From assembly GCA_030646555.1 (NCBI GenBank), contig JAUSKP010000045.1, forward strand, positions 1 through 9,985: 9,985 nt of DNA, given 5' to 3'. Position numbers and translations under genes: made by a program. Origin of the DNA: a bacterium (GTDB taxonomy: Bacteria; Patescibacteriota; Minisyncoccia; UBA6257; 02-FULL-45-10c). Positions within the stretch are counted from its first letter, which is position 1; each line of letters opens with the position of its first letter. Below, one piece after another: positions 1-6,246 of this stretch. The notes beneath the pieces are model-generated. The model was not told the origin of the DNA and ran no database searches. It saw nothing but the letters and a program-made list of their open reading frames with translations.

Positions 1-1
1 T

Positions 2-151
2 TGTTTTGAAGGGCCAAAAGGAGCATTTTCTCAAGTGCTTAATTCAATGCAATATGAGCATGAATCAATACCGAAAGCCAAGAAAGGGCAGGAAGTGGGC
101 GTAAAAACCAAGAAACCGGTCAGAGAAGGACATAGGGTCTATAGAGTCTAG
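2..151 (+). CDS. translation elongation factor-like protein, C-terminal 49 residues (5' truncated)
   Basis: The reading frame enters from the left edge of the window and ends at TAG 149-151. The 49 visible residues include NSMQ-EHE near residue 15, an AKKG stretch near 26-29, and an end reading VREG-RVYRV. This pattern matches, from memory, the end of the roughly 80-residue 'translation elongation factor-like' proteins common in CPR bacteria and some archaea. They resemble EF-Tu domain 2, a small beta-barrel, without the GTPase domain. Their role is not established. No membrane segment or catalytic motif is visible. The start lies outside the window. The family assignment is recognition by sequence pattern only. 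Confidence 0.75.
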   Translation, partial: CFEGPKGAFSQVLNSMQYEHESIPKAKKGQEVGVKTKKPVREGHRVYRV

Positions 152-154
152 TTC

Positions 155-237
155 CTAGCCACTAGCGACTAGTAGTTAGTAAGAAATAGATTTTTTTATT
201 TGGATTTTTCTAGTCGCTAAGTACTAGTGGCTAATAA
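155..237. repeat. two facing arrays of CTAG-type heptads with inverted symmetry
   Basis: Four 7-nt units start at 155, 162, 169 and 176, and four more at 210, 217, 224 and 231. The consensus is CTAGNNN, with the last left unit beginning TTAG and two right units beginning CTAA. The arms are separated by a T-rich stretch (190-209). They are partly inverted: TAGCCACTAG (156-165) is the perfect complement of 224-233, and AGCGACTAG (164-172) of 210-218. The array fills almost the whole spacer between the EF-like gene and the permease gene. Function is unknown. It could be a small mobile or amplified palindromic repeat, a protein-binding array, or a transcribed hairpin. Confidence 0.75.
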
Positions 238-245
238 ACTATTTT

Positions 246-1379
246 ATGTATAAGAATATTCTTTTGCCGGCAAGCATATTGTCGGGAAGCATAATCGGGG
301 CAGGAATTTTTTCCCTGCCTTTTGTGTTTAATAAGTTCGGAGCGTTGGCGGGATTTCTTTCTTTGATTGTTTTCGCTTTTATTTACGCGCTTATATATTT
401 TATTTACGCGGACGTGGTTTTACGGACCGAGGGCGAGCATAGGTTCATAGGATACTCTAAAATATATTTGGGAAAGACCGGTTTTGTGGTTTCTATTTTT
501 GTGGGACTGGTTCAACTACTTTTAGTTTTAACTGTTTATCTTATTTTAGCCCCAAGTTTTACACAATTAATTTTCGGAGGGAGCTATGTATTCCATTTTT
601 TGTTTTTCTGGCTGGCAGGATCGTTGATGGCCTTATTTAATACTAGAAAGATAGCTTGGTTTGAATTTCTTATTGTTTCCGGAATACTTTTTATAATATT
701 TTTAGTTTTCTTTTTTGGCGTTAAAAATACAGACCCTTCTTTTATTCAAAATTTTAATTTTAATATAAATTCCCTGGGTGTTCTTGGTCCCGTGATCTTT
801 GCGTTAGCTGGAATTATGGTGGTGCCTGAAGTGGTGGCTTATTTTAGGGAATCCAGCTCGCCCCTTAAGTTTTTGAAAAGAAGCCTGCTTTTAGGCAGTT
901 TCTTGCCTGCTTTGGCGTATATTGCTTTTGTTTTGGGAATTTTAGGGCTTTCAAAAAATGTTTCTGTTGATTCCGTTAGTGGATTGATGGGATATGCACC
1001 TCAATGGCTATTGGCGTTATTAGGTTGTTTGGGCTTTTTATCGCTTGCCAGTTCGTATGTTTTGGTCGGCCTGAATACCCGGCATATTTTTGAATATGAT
1101 TTTTCTTTGTCGGCTAACTTATCCAAGTTTTTGGTAATTTTTATTCCTCCAGTTCTTTATTTTTTAGGAATTAAGGGTTTTACCGAGGTCATTTCGTTTA
1201 CGGGGTCAATTTTTATTCCTTTGGAAATTATTTTGTTGATTCTGATATGGATAAAGGCGAATAAATTAAGGCCGACTAATGATTTTTTTGACAGTAAAAT
1301 CACCAAGGCAACATTACCATTTTTGTTGGCGGTGTTTTTAATTGTTTTGGTTTATGAGATAATTAAACTAATTAATTAA
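246..1379 (+). CDS. amino-acid permease-like multi-pass transporter (APC superfamily)
   Basis: A 377-residue, highly hydrophobic protein with about 10-11 predicted transmembrane helices. The N-terminus carries the glycine-rich broken-helix signature G14-S-I-I-G-A-G-I-F-S-L-P (residues 14-25), typical of TM1 in APC-superfamily carriers, especially aromatic/neutral amino-acid permeases (HAAAP/AAAP type). A second conserved-looking stretch, around 180-200 (GPVIFALAGIMVVPEV), fits TM6 of this fold. Such carriers import amino acids by proton or sodium symport, which would suit an auxotrophic, host-dependent cell; the substrate cannot be read from the sequence. Length is slightly short for the family (about 400). 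No Shine-Dalgarno precedes the ATG. It is 19 nt upstream of the next gene and probably heads a three-gene operon. A tandem stop TAA-TGA ends it. Confidence 0.75.
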   Translation: MYKNILLPASILSGSIIGAGIFSLPFVFNKFGALAGFLSLIVFAFIYALIYFIYADVVLRTEGEHRFIGYSKIYLGKTGFVVSIFVGLVQLLLVLTVYLILAPSFTQLIFGGSYVFHFLFFWLAGSLMALFNTRKIAWFEFLIVSGILFIIFLVFFFGVKNTDPSFIQNFNFNINSLGVLGPVIFALAGIMVVPEVVAYFRESSSPLKFLKRSLLLGSFLPALAYIAFVLGILGLSKNVSVDSVSGLMGYAPQWLLALLGCLGFLSLASSYVLVGLNTRHIFEYDFSLSANLSKFLVIFIPPVLYFLGIKGFTEVISFTGSIFIPLEIILLILIWIKANKLRPTNDFFDSKITKATLPFLLAVFLIVLVYEIIKLIN

Positions 1380-1398
1380 TGAAAATCCGCAAAAAATT

Positions 1399-1905
1399 AT
1401 GGGAAAACTAATACATTCTAATTTAGGCGAAGTGAGGCCGACCAAATCAAGAAAGGAACGCGAAGAATTTGGTGGAGGCAAACAAGGGGTGGTTCTGTGC
1501 CCTGTTTGTAAAGCCGCTTATTATAAAAAATCTTGGCATCACGACATCGCTCATTTTGCGGGGAAGGAAGATGTTTCAGTGAAGTTTATGCTTTGCCCGG
1601 CCGACCAGATGATAAAAAATAAGCAATATGAAGGAAGGGTGGTGGTTAAAAATGTACCCAAGGAATTGGAAGAGGAAATAGCTCATTTGATAAAAAATGT
1701 AGGTTTTAGCGCTTTTGAAAAAGAGCCGATGCATCGCTTGATAAGCATCGAAAAAGTTAAGGGCGAATTGGTTGCCTTAACTACCGAGAATCAATTAGCG
1801 GTAAGCATGGCTAAGAAAATTGGCAGCGCTCATAAAAAAGCTAAAGTAAAAATAAGTTTTGCTAAAGAGCCAAATGATGTAGCGATAGCGGTGGTGCAGT
1901 TTTAA
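1399..1905 (+). CDS. BCAM0308/NMD3-like zinc-site protein
   Basis: A 168-residue soluble protein. Residues 34-37 are CPVC, followed by a His cluster (H47, H48, H52) and a second half-site C66-P-A-D at 66-69. The C-terminal half (about 77-168) has the pattern of the BCAM0308/NMD3-like family: an isoleucine-rich helix 'E-E-I-A-H-L-I-K-N' (92-100), 'E-P-M-H-R-L-I-S-I-E' (109-118), and a TTENQLA segment (128-134) where the family has TT-x-x-LA. NMD3 itself is a eukaryotic/archaeal 60S export and ribosome-binding factor; a role for bacterial relatives is not established. The second zinc knuckle has Asp69 where a second Cys is expected, so the site has three Cys, possibly completed by His or Asp. 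There is no Shine-Dalgarno. It lies 19 nt after the permease and 9 nt before the next gene. Confidence 0.65.
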   Translation: MGKLIHSNLGEVRPTKSRKEREEFGGGKQGVVLCPVCKAAYYKKSWHHDIAHFAGKEDVSVKFMLCPADQMIKNKQYEGRVVVKNVPKELEEEIAHLIKNVGFSAFEKEPMHRLISIEKVKGELVALTTENQLAVSMAKKIGSAHKKAKVKISFAKEPNDVAIAVVQF

Positions 1906-1914
1906 AAAATAAAA

Positions 1915-2250
1915 ATGTTTCAGTATTTATTTATATTTATTGTTGGCGGATCAATAACCACTTCAATTGTTTATTTTGAATCTAGTGGCTTTCCGTTGCT
2001 TTCCAGGCTGGCTGCATTGGTGCCGGTATTCACTTGGCTATCCTATTTATTTATTGGAGAAATTTCCGGACCCAAGGAGATTGCTAATCATGCGCTTTTT
2101 GTTTTGCTGGGGACAATCGTCGCGTGGATTCCTTATATGCTGGCTATTTATTTTCTTGCTCCGAGAATTGGTTCGGTTAAGGCGGTATTAGCAGGGATCA
2201 TTATATTTTTGGTTTTGGCTGTTATTTTTGTAAAATTCTATAAAATTTAG
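1915..2250 (+). CDS. small four-helix membrane protein, DUF3147/GlpM-like
   Basis: A 111-residue protein with four hydrophobic segments at about 4-21, 29-48, 58-80 and 87-106. The layout of an early VGG (10-12), a helix start 'G-F-P-L-L-S-R-L-A-A-L-V-P' (25-37) and a following 'F-I-G' (46-48) resembles DUF3147/GlpM-type small membrane proteins, whose function is unknown. This resemblance is from memory and modest. The gene starts 9 nt after the BCAM0308-like gene with only an A-rich leader and no Shine-Dalgarno, so it is probably the last gene of the permease operon. No recognisable hairpin terminator follows directly. A 74-codon ORF in another frame inside it has no coding support. Confidence 0.6.
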   Translation: MFQYLFIFIVGGSITTSIVYFESSGFPLLSRLAALVPVFTWLSYLFIGEISGPKEIANHALFVLLGTIVAWIPYMLAIYFLAPRIGSVKAVLAGIIIFLVLAVIFVKFYKI

Positions 2251-2306
2251 GAGTTCATAAGTGATTAATTCTGGACAGCCCCTTTAAAAAATGCTTAAAT
2301 ATATCC

Positions 2307-2312
2307 TATAAA
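2307..2312 (+). promoter_or_regulatory. candidate -10 element for the 65-aa gene
   Basis: TATAAA lies about 43 nt upstream of the ATG at 2355 in an AT-rich stretch between two transcription units. No good -35 is found at 17 nt (TTAAAA at 2284-2289 is weak). An alternative pairing is TGGACA (2272-2277) with TTAAAT (2295-2300), spaced 17 nt. One of these probably drives the gene, and the sequence does not decide which. Confidence 0.35.
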
Positions 2313-2332
2313 TCGTATTTGATACGATCAAA
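2312..2332. promoter_or_regulatory. overlapping palindromes at the expected transcription start (possible operator)
   Basis: Two perfect inverted repeats overlap here: ATCGTAT-ttg-ATACGAT (2312-2328) and TTTGAT-acg-ATCAAA (2318-2332). They sit immediately after the candidate -10 box, covering the likely +1 of the 65-aa gene. This is a usual place for a repressor operator. As RNA, the two hairpins would be mutually exclusive but small. No regulator gene is adjacent, and the assignment is inference. Confidence 0.35.
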
Positions 2333-2341
2333 CTGTTCTTT

Positions 2342-2347
2342 GAGGAG
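2342..2347 (+). promoter_or_regulatory. Shine-Dalgarno GAGGAG deciding the start at 2355
   Basis: GAGGAG ends 7 nt before the ATG at 2355. It is one of only two clear Shine-Dalgarno sequences in the window and supports the 65-codon frame as a real gene. Confidence 0.7.
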
Positions 2348-2354
2348 AAAATAA

Positions 2355-2552
2355 ATGAAGAAAAAGGATAGCGCTTTTTGGGGTTTGCTGACGTTTTTTA
2401 CGCTTGTCGGCGCTATATTCTGCGCCATAATATTCTTTTTAGGTATGTTGGTTTTAGCGCTTATAATAAAGCCAATTAAGATGTCGTGTAAGGGAATGGT
2501 GTTTACCATGAAAAGATCCTGGAATTGGCTTCGGGCGCCTCTAAATTATTAG
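2355..2552 (+). CDS. 65-aa small membrane protein of unknown function
   Basis: Starts MKKK, then a continuous hydrophobic stretch at about residues 7-38, long enough for one extended helix or a tight two-helix hairpin. A basic, tryptophan-containing C-terminal tail follows (39-65, with K39, K42, K46, K53, R54, W56, W58 and R61). That tail could lie along the membrane surface. I do not recognise the family. It is supported as a gene by the GAGGAG ribosome site, a candidate promoter with palindromes upstream, and a strong hairpin terminator immediately after the stop, which together make a one-gene transcription unit. Small membrane-active peptides, toxin-like or stress-regulatory, can look like this, but no antisense RNA or partner is evident, so no function is claimed. 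The opposite-strand ORF over the same bases has no such signals. Confidence 0.65.
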   Translation: MKKKDSAFWGLLTFFTLVGAIFCAIIFFLGMLVLALIIKPIKMSCKGMVFTMKRSWNWLRAPLNY

Positions 2553-2562
2553 GGCCAAAATG

Positions 2563-2597
2563 ACCCCCTCACTCTTATAGAGTGAGGGGGTTTTTAT
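2563..2597 (+). terminator. strong rho-independent terminator
   Basis: A perfect 13-bp GC-rich stem (2563-2575 with 2579-2591, CCCCCTCACTCT-type arm) has a 3-nt TAT loop and is followed by TTTTTATAT. It starts 10 nt after the stop of the 65-aa gene and insulates it from the Clp operon. The run of A/C before it gives little reverse-strand activity. Confidence 0.93.
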
Positions 2598-2619
2598 ATC
2601 TAAAAGTTTAGGCTAAATC

Positions 2620-2628
2620 TGTTATAAT
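2620..2628 (+). promoter_or_regulatory. extended -10 promoter giving a leaderless start at 2635
   Basis: TGT-TATAAT (2620-2628) is an ideal extended -10 element (TGN + TATAAT). Its last base is 7 nt before the ATG at 2635, so the predicted +1 falls on or next to the start codon and the mRNA should be leaderless. There is no convincing -35, which extended -10 promoters do not need. It lies directly downstream of a terminator, as expected for a new unit. Confidence 0.7.
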
Positions 2629-2634
2629 TAATTT

Positions 2635-2997
2635 ATGGATTACTTTGGAATGTCCGTTGTTTATATTTTAAATAGGTACTTATTCCGTATCTATTATTTT
2701 TTGTATCATTGGTATGTCCGCGGTTTTCGCAAGTTTTTAAATTGGGCTATAAATTATTTAGAAAAACTGGATTATAAATTTGCCTTAAGGATCAATTTAA
2801 AAAATATTTTCCAGCCGTTGTTCCAGGATTATAGTGTCATTGGCCATGTTTTAGGATTTGTTTCAAGATCTACGAGGATAGTTGTAGCCAGCATTATTTA
2901 CGCGGCTTTTATTGTTTTTTGCGCGGCTTTATTTTTGGTCTGGGCGCTCATACCTATTTTTGCGATATATCAAATAATTTTTAATTTTCCGAACTAA
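2635..2997 (+). CDS. small membrane protein upstream of the membrane Clp ATPase
   Basis: A 120-residue protein. The N-terminal third is rich in Tyr, Trp and Phe (Y4, Y10, Y15, Y20-Y21, Y24, W26, Y27), possibly an amphipathic or interfacial helix. A middle part (about 50-80) reads like a conserved soluble motif, 'N-L-K-N-I-F-Q-P-L-F-Q-D-Y' (54-66). A long hydrophobic C-terminus (81-116) could be one or two transmembrane helices. I do not recognise a named family. It begins an operon at the extended -10 promoter and its stop is only 3 nt before the Clp ATPase start, so the two are translated together and may act together at the membrane. A partner or adaptor role is inference from position. Confidence 0.7.
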   Translation: MDYFGMSVVYILNRYLFRIYYFLYHWYVRGFRKFLNWAINYLEKLDYKFALRINLKNIFQPLFQDYSVIGHVLGFVSRSTRIVVASIIYAAFIVFCAALFLVWALIPIFAIYQIIFNFPN

Positions 2998-3000
2998 AAT

Positions 3001-5562
3001 ATGAGCGAAAAAGATCTAGAACTTTATTTTGAAGATCCGAGGCTGAATATGTCCCACTTAGGGAGATTTTTAGTTCGTTTGGTTTTTTATTCAAATTTTG
3101 GAATTTTAGCGGCGGTGTGCGTTCTAGCCCTAGCGTCTCCTATTAAATGGCTTTTTTGGCTTGGTGTTTTACTGGCTTTATTTGTAGCGGATTTTGTAAT
3201 GCATCTGGGCAAGGCCGATCGTTCTTTGCGGGGAAATCTATCGGGCAGAGTCAATCTTTTGAAATATACGGCTCCCGCTTCTTTTTCTATTTTAGAATAC
3301 GCTTTTGACCGATCAATGCTTTTAGGGGGGAATTTTTACTTATATACTTTAAAAAAATTATTGGAAAGAAATGATATTAAGGACGGATTATCAAGGATGG
3401 ATGTGAAATTGGAGGATTTCAGGAATAAAGTGGATGAAATGCTCGCAGATTCTTTGAATCAAAAAAATAAATTTGCTTCCAAGGACGAACAAAGAGAAGT
3501 TTTGAGAAAAGAAATAGAAAGAATATTGATTTTGGCCTTGGAACAGGCTGCTGCTTCGGGAAATAGATATATTACTCCCAAAGATATCTTTGCCGCTTTG
3601 AGTTATTGCGAAAGCCATAGAGTTTTGCGGGTTTTAGAATTTTTCAATATTGATTCGGGAGATCTGGAGAATTCATTGATATTCAGCAATTATTACAAAT
3701 CATTTAAATTTATAAGAAGTTTGCCAAGCACTTTGGGCGAATTTATTTCTTTTTCCAGGCCATACAAAGTGAGGCATCGCGTGATGAACAGGGCGTGGAC
3801 TGCCAGACCGACTCCATTTTTAGATCAATTTAGCGTTGATTTGACGGATTATGCGATGATTGAGTCAATTGGTTTTTTGGTGGGGCATAAGCAGGAATAT
3901 GACAGGCTAGTTGATATTGCTTCAAGGCAGGGAAGGCCGAATGTTCTGTTGGTTGGCGATCCAGGAGTTGGAAAGGAAACAATCGTTAAACATTTAGTTT
4001 ATGAAATAACTAAGGATAGGGTGCCATCCCAGCTTTTTGATAAGAGGGTAATAGAGCTTAAGGTAAACGATCTATTGACCGGCGTTGATCAGACCGAGAT
4101 TCAAAATAGGGTAAATAAAGTGGTAAACGAAATTGTCAGCGCCGGCAACGTGATCCTGTATATACCCGCAGTTCATAATTTAATAAGAATGTCCGGCAAG
4201 GTCGGTCTCAATGCGGCTGATATTTTTCTGCCGTCTTTTAATTCCAGCGCTTTTTCAGTGATAGCCACCACCATTCCAAAAGAGTTAAAACAGATGTCTG
4301 AAGGGCAGGGTCAATTTGTTGAAGTTTTTGAAACGATAAATGTTCCGGATATCTCCGTTGCCGAAGCCATGAAGCTTTTGGTTTATAAAAGTTTAATTTT
4401 GGAAAAGCAATTTAAAACAACTATAAATTTTAACGCCATAAAACAGGCGGTGAATCTCTCTTCTAAATATTTTAAAGACAAGTCGCTCCTTACCAGCTCC
4501 GAGGAGCTGCTTAAAGAATCGCTTTCAAATGCCAAGGACAAGGGAGATAAAGTTTTAAATGGCGACGATGTTTTAGATATTGCCCAGCGAAAGATTTCTA
4601 TTCCGTTAAGACAAGCCAAAGAAGTGGAAGCCACCAAGCTTTTGAATTTGGAAAGTATTATTCATGAGAAATATATTGACCAAGAAGAGGCAGTGAAAGC
4701 AGTGTCCCGGGCATTAAGAGAGTATAGGAGCGGGCTTTCCAGGAAGGGCGGGCCGATTTCCACTTTTCTTTTTGTGGGTCCGACCGGTGTCGGTAAAACA
4801 GAGCTTGCCAAAATACTGACCAAGATTCAATTTGGAGCCAGCGATGCCATGATCCGTTTTGATATGTCCGAATATCAGGACAAGCAGAGCATTTTCAAAT
4901 TTATCGGTTCCCCCGATGGAAAAATGAGCGGAAACCTGACCGATGCCGTTATGAAAAAGCCATACAGTCTTATTCTTTTGGACGAATTTGAAAAAGCCCA
5001 TCCGGATATTTTGAATATTTTCTTGCAGGTTTTTGATGATGGCAGATTGACCGATAATTTTGGCAAGGTGGCGGATTTTTCAAACACGATTATTATCGCG
5101 ACATCAAATGCCAGCTCTAATTTTATAAAAGAAGAAATTGAACGAGGCAAGCCGATGACGCAAATAAGAGATGAGGTTAAGAAAAAATTGACTGAATACT
5201 TCAAGCCCGAGCTCATCAATCGTTTTTCGGGGATCATTGTTTTTAAGGATTTGTCTAAAGATGATATTGCGGCTGTGGCAAAAATTTTGTTATCCGGTTT
5301 AGCTAAGGATGTGATGGACAGCCACAATATAGCAATAAAATTTACCGATGAGGCTATTAAAAAAATATCAATTTGGGGTTATGATCCGGTTTTCGGCGCC
5401 AGGCCGCTCCGAGGTGTAATTTCTGAAAAAATCAGAAGTGTTTTGGCTGAAAAAATACTTAAAAATGAAATTAAAAAAGGAGGCAGTCTGTTGATATCTG
5501 CCAAGGGCGAGGAATTAGTTTTTTCCGCCGAAGGCGGATCCGCCTCTGGCGGAGAATTTTAA
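3001..5562 (+). CDS. membrane-anchored Clp/Hsp100 AAA+ ATPase with degenerate D1
   Basis: 853 residues. Two transmembrane helices near the N-terminus (about 24-46 and 48-67) anchor the protein, with the rest probably cytoplasmic. Two Clp-N-like repeats follow (about 90-150 and 172-228). D1 (about 290-470) is degenerate: its P-loop is GDPGVGKE (319-326, Glu326 in place of Thr/Ser), its Walker B is ILYIPAVH with Pro389-Ala390 replacing Asp-Glu, and no arginine finger is visible after the ATT at 422-424. D2 (about 550-835) is canonical: GPTGVGKT (593-600), LILLDEFEK (657-665), TSN703, INR741F and GARPLR (799-804). No long M-domain coiled coil and no LGF/IGF/VGF ClpP-docking loop are seen. The likely role is ATP-driven protein unfolding at the membrane through D2. 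The C-terminal tail from about 842 is encoded by a palindromic repeat. It follows its small membrane partner by 3 nt. Confidence 0.88.
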   Translation: MSEKDLELYFEDPRLNMSHLGRFLVRLVFYSNFGILAAVCVLALASPIKWLFWLGVLLALFVADFVMHLGKADRSLRGNLSGRVNLLKYTAPASFSILEYAFDRSMLLGGNFYLYTLKKLLERNDIKDGLSRMDVKLEDFRNKVDEMLADSLNQKNKFASKDEQREVLRKEIERILILALEQAAASGNRYITPKDIFAALSYCESHRVLRVLEFFNIDSGDLENSLIFSNYYKSFKFIRSLPSTLGEFISFSRPYKVRHRVMNRAWTARPTPFLDQFSVDLTDYAMIESIGFLVGHKQEYDRLVDIASRQGRPNVLLVGDPGVGKETIVKHLVYEITKDRVPSQLFDKRVIELKVNDLLTGVDQTEIQNRVNKVVNEIVSAGNVILYIPAVHNLIRMSGKVGLNAADIFLPSFNSSAFSVIATTIPKELKQMSEGQGQFVEVFETINVPDISVAEAMKLLVYKSLILEKQFKTTINFNAIKQAVNLSSKYFKDKSLLTSSEELLKESLSNAKDKGDKVLNGDDVLDIAQRKISIPLRQAKEVEATKLLNLESIIHEKYIDQEEAVKAVSRALREYRSGLSRKGGPISTFLFVGPTGVGKTELAKILTKIQFGASDAMIRFDMSEYQDKQSIFKFIGSPDGKMSGNLTDAVMKKPYSLILLDEFEKAHPDILNIFLQVFDDGRLTDNFGKVADFSNTIIIATSNASSNFIKEEIERGKPMTQIRDEVKKKLTEYFKPELINRFSGIIVFKDLSKDDIAAVAKILLSGLAKDVMDSHNIAIKFTDEAIKKISIWGYDPVFGARPLRGVISEKIRSVLAEKILKNEIKKGGSLLISAKGEELVFSAEGGSASGGEF
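5524..5553. repeat. two tandem GC-rich palindromes within the Clp 3' end
   Basis: Two adjacent 15-nt hairpins share TCCGCC and GGCGGA arms, with loops GAA (5524-5538) and TCT (5539-5553). The junction forms the perfect 12-bp palindrome GGCGGATCCGCC (5533-5544). The outer arms extend through 5521-5556 with one wobble, so a single larger hairpin is also possible. The unit is read in frame and supplies the Gly/Ser-rich end of the Clp protein. It is followed by GAATTTTAATT, so it could also act as a weak terminator or attenuator before the MFS gene. Confidence 0.85.
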
Positions 5563-5586
5563 TTAAAGAGCTTATCTTGATTTAAC

Positions 5587-6246
5587 ATGAAAATAAATAT
5601 TGATTTTAAATTGGATGTTAATAAGGTGGTAAAATATTTTATTTTATCAGACCTCACTTTTTTGGCGGGATGGGGTCTTTTAGATCCTCTTTTTGCAGTA
5701 TTTGTCATCAGAAACATTCCCGGGGCGACTGTGATGACGGTCGGCATAATGGCCGCGATCTATTGGATAGTAAAATCCACTCTTCAGATTCCGATTTCAA
5801 TTTACTTAGATAAAAACGACGGAGAAAAAGATGATTTTTACGCATTGGTAGTCGGTGTTTTATTGGCTTCTCTTACCCTATTTTCTTTTATGGCGGTCAC
5901 TCAAGTCTGGCACCTTTATTTGATCCAGGTTTTTAAAGCTATCGCTTTCGCGCTTTATGTTCCGGCGTGGACTGCCATACTTTCAAGGCATTTAGACAGA
6001 GATAAAGTGGCTTTTGAGTGGGCTCTGGCCAGCACTTCGGCCGGGTTTGCTATTGGCATTACAGGACTCATCAGCGGATGGTTGGCGAGTTTAGGTTTTA
6101 ATCTGATATTTTTGGTTGGCGGATTTTTAGGACTGGCTTCGGCGATATTTTTGATCTTGGCTCCGAACTTGATCATTCCGCCGCGGAAGATGACTCTTGG
6201 TGAAGGTATTTTGAGAGACCATGGCCCAGCTAACATACAAAAATAA
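5587..6246 (+). CDS. half-size MFS-like membrane protein (six helices)
   Basis: 219 residues with six predicted transmembrane helices at about 17-40, 50-73, 84-104, 106-132, 145-168 and 171-194. Between helices 2 and 3, residues 75-81 (D-K-N-D-G-E-K) resemble the MFS motif A loop. The arrangement matches one six-helix half of a major-facilitator carrier; full carriers have 12 helices and about 400 residues. Either the protein works as a homodimer or with a second half encoded elsewhere, or it has been reduced; no frameshifted second half follows. Substrate unknown. It starts 24 nt after the Clp stop with no Shine-Dalgarno. Its last 26 nt overlap the polX start, so the tail beyond residue 195 is coupled to the next gene. 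Confidence 0.7.
   Translation: MKINIDFKLDVNKVVKYFILSDLTFLAGWGLLDPLFAVFVIRNIPGATVMTVGIMAAIYWIVKSTLQIPISIYLDKNDGEKDDFYALVVGVLLASLTLFSFMAVTQVWHLYLIQVFKAIAFALYVPAWTAILSRHLDRDKVAFEWALASTSAGFAIGITGLISGWLASLGFNLIFLVGGFLGLASAIFLILAPNLIIPPRKMTLGEGILRDHGPANIQK

Noticed and set aside
155..237. CRISPR array in the upstream spacer
   Set aside because: The units are 7 nt with no spacers of CRISPR length and there are no cas genes in the window.
2306..2509. Minus-strand 67-codon frame opposite the 65-aa gene
   Set aside because: The plus strand has a Shine-Dalgarno, a start and a terminator in proper order. The minus strand has none of these.
4714..5327. Long minus-strand open frames (95 and 150 codons) opposite the Clp D2 domain
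   Set aside because: They lie antisense to strongly conserved D2 motifs (Walker A, Walker B, sensor regions), have no ribosome site or promoter, and their composition is that of a shadow frame.
5587..5747. Minus-strand frame at 5559-5747 as a small gene
   Set aside because: It covers the MFS start and the end of the Clp palindromes and has no start signals.
5955..6236. Minus-strand 93-codon frame opposite the MFS gene
   Set aside because: The plus-strand frame gives six clean transmembrane helices. The reverse frame has no recognisable domain or start signals.
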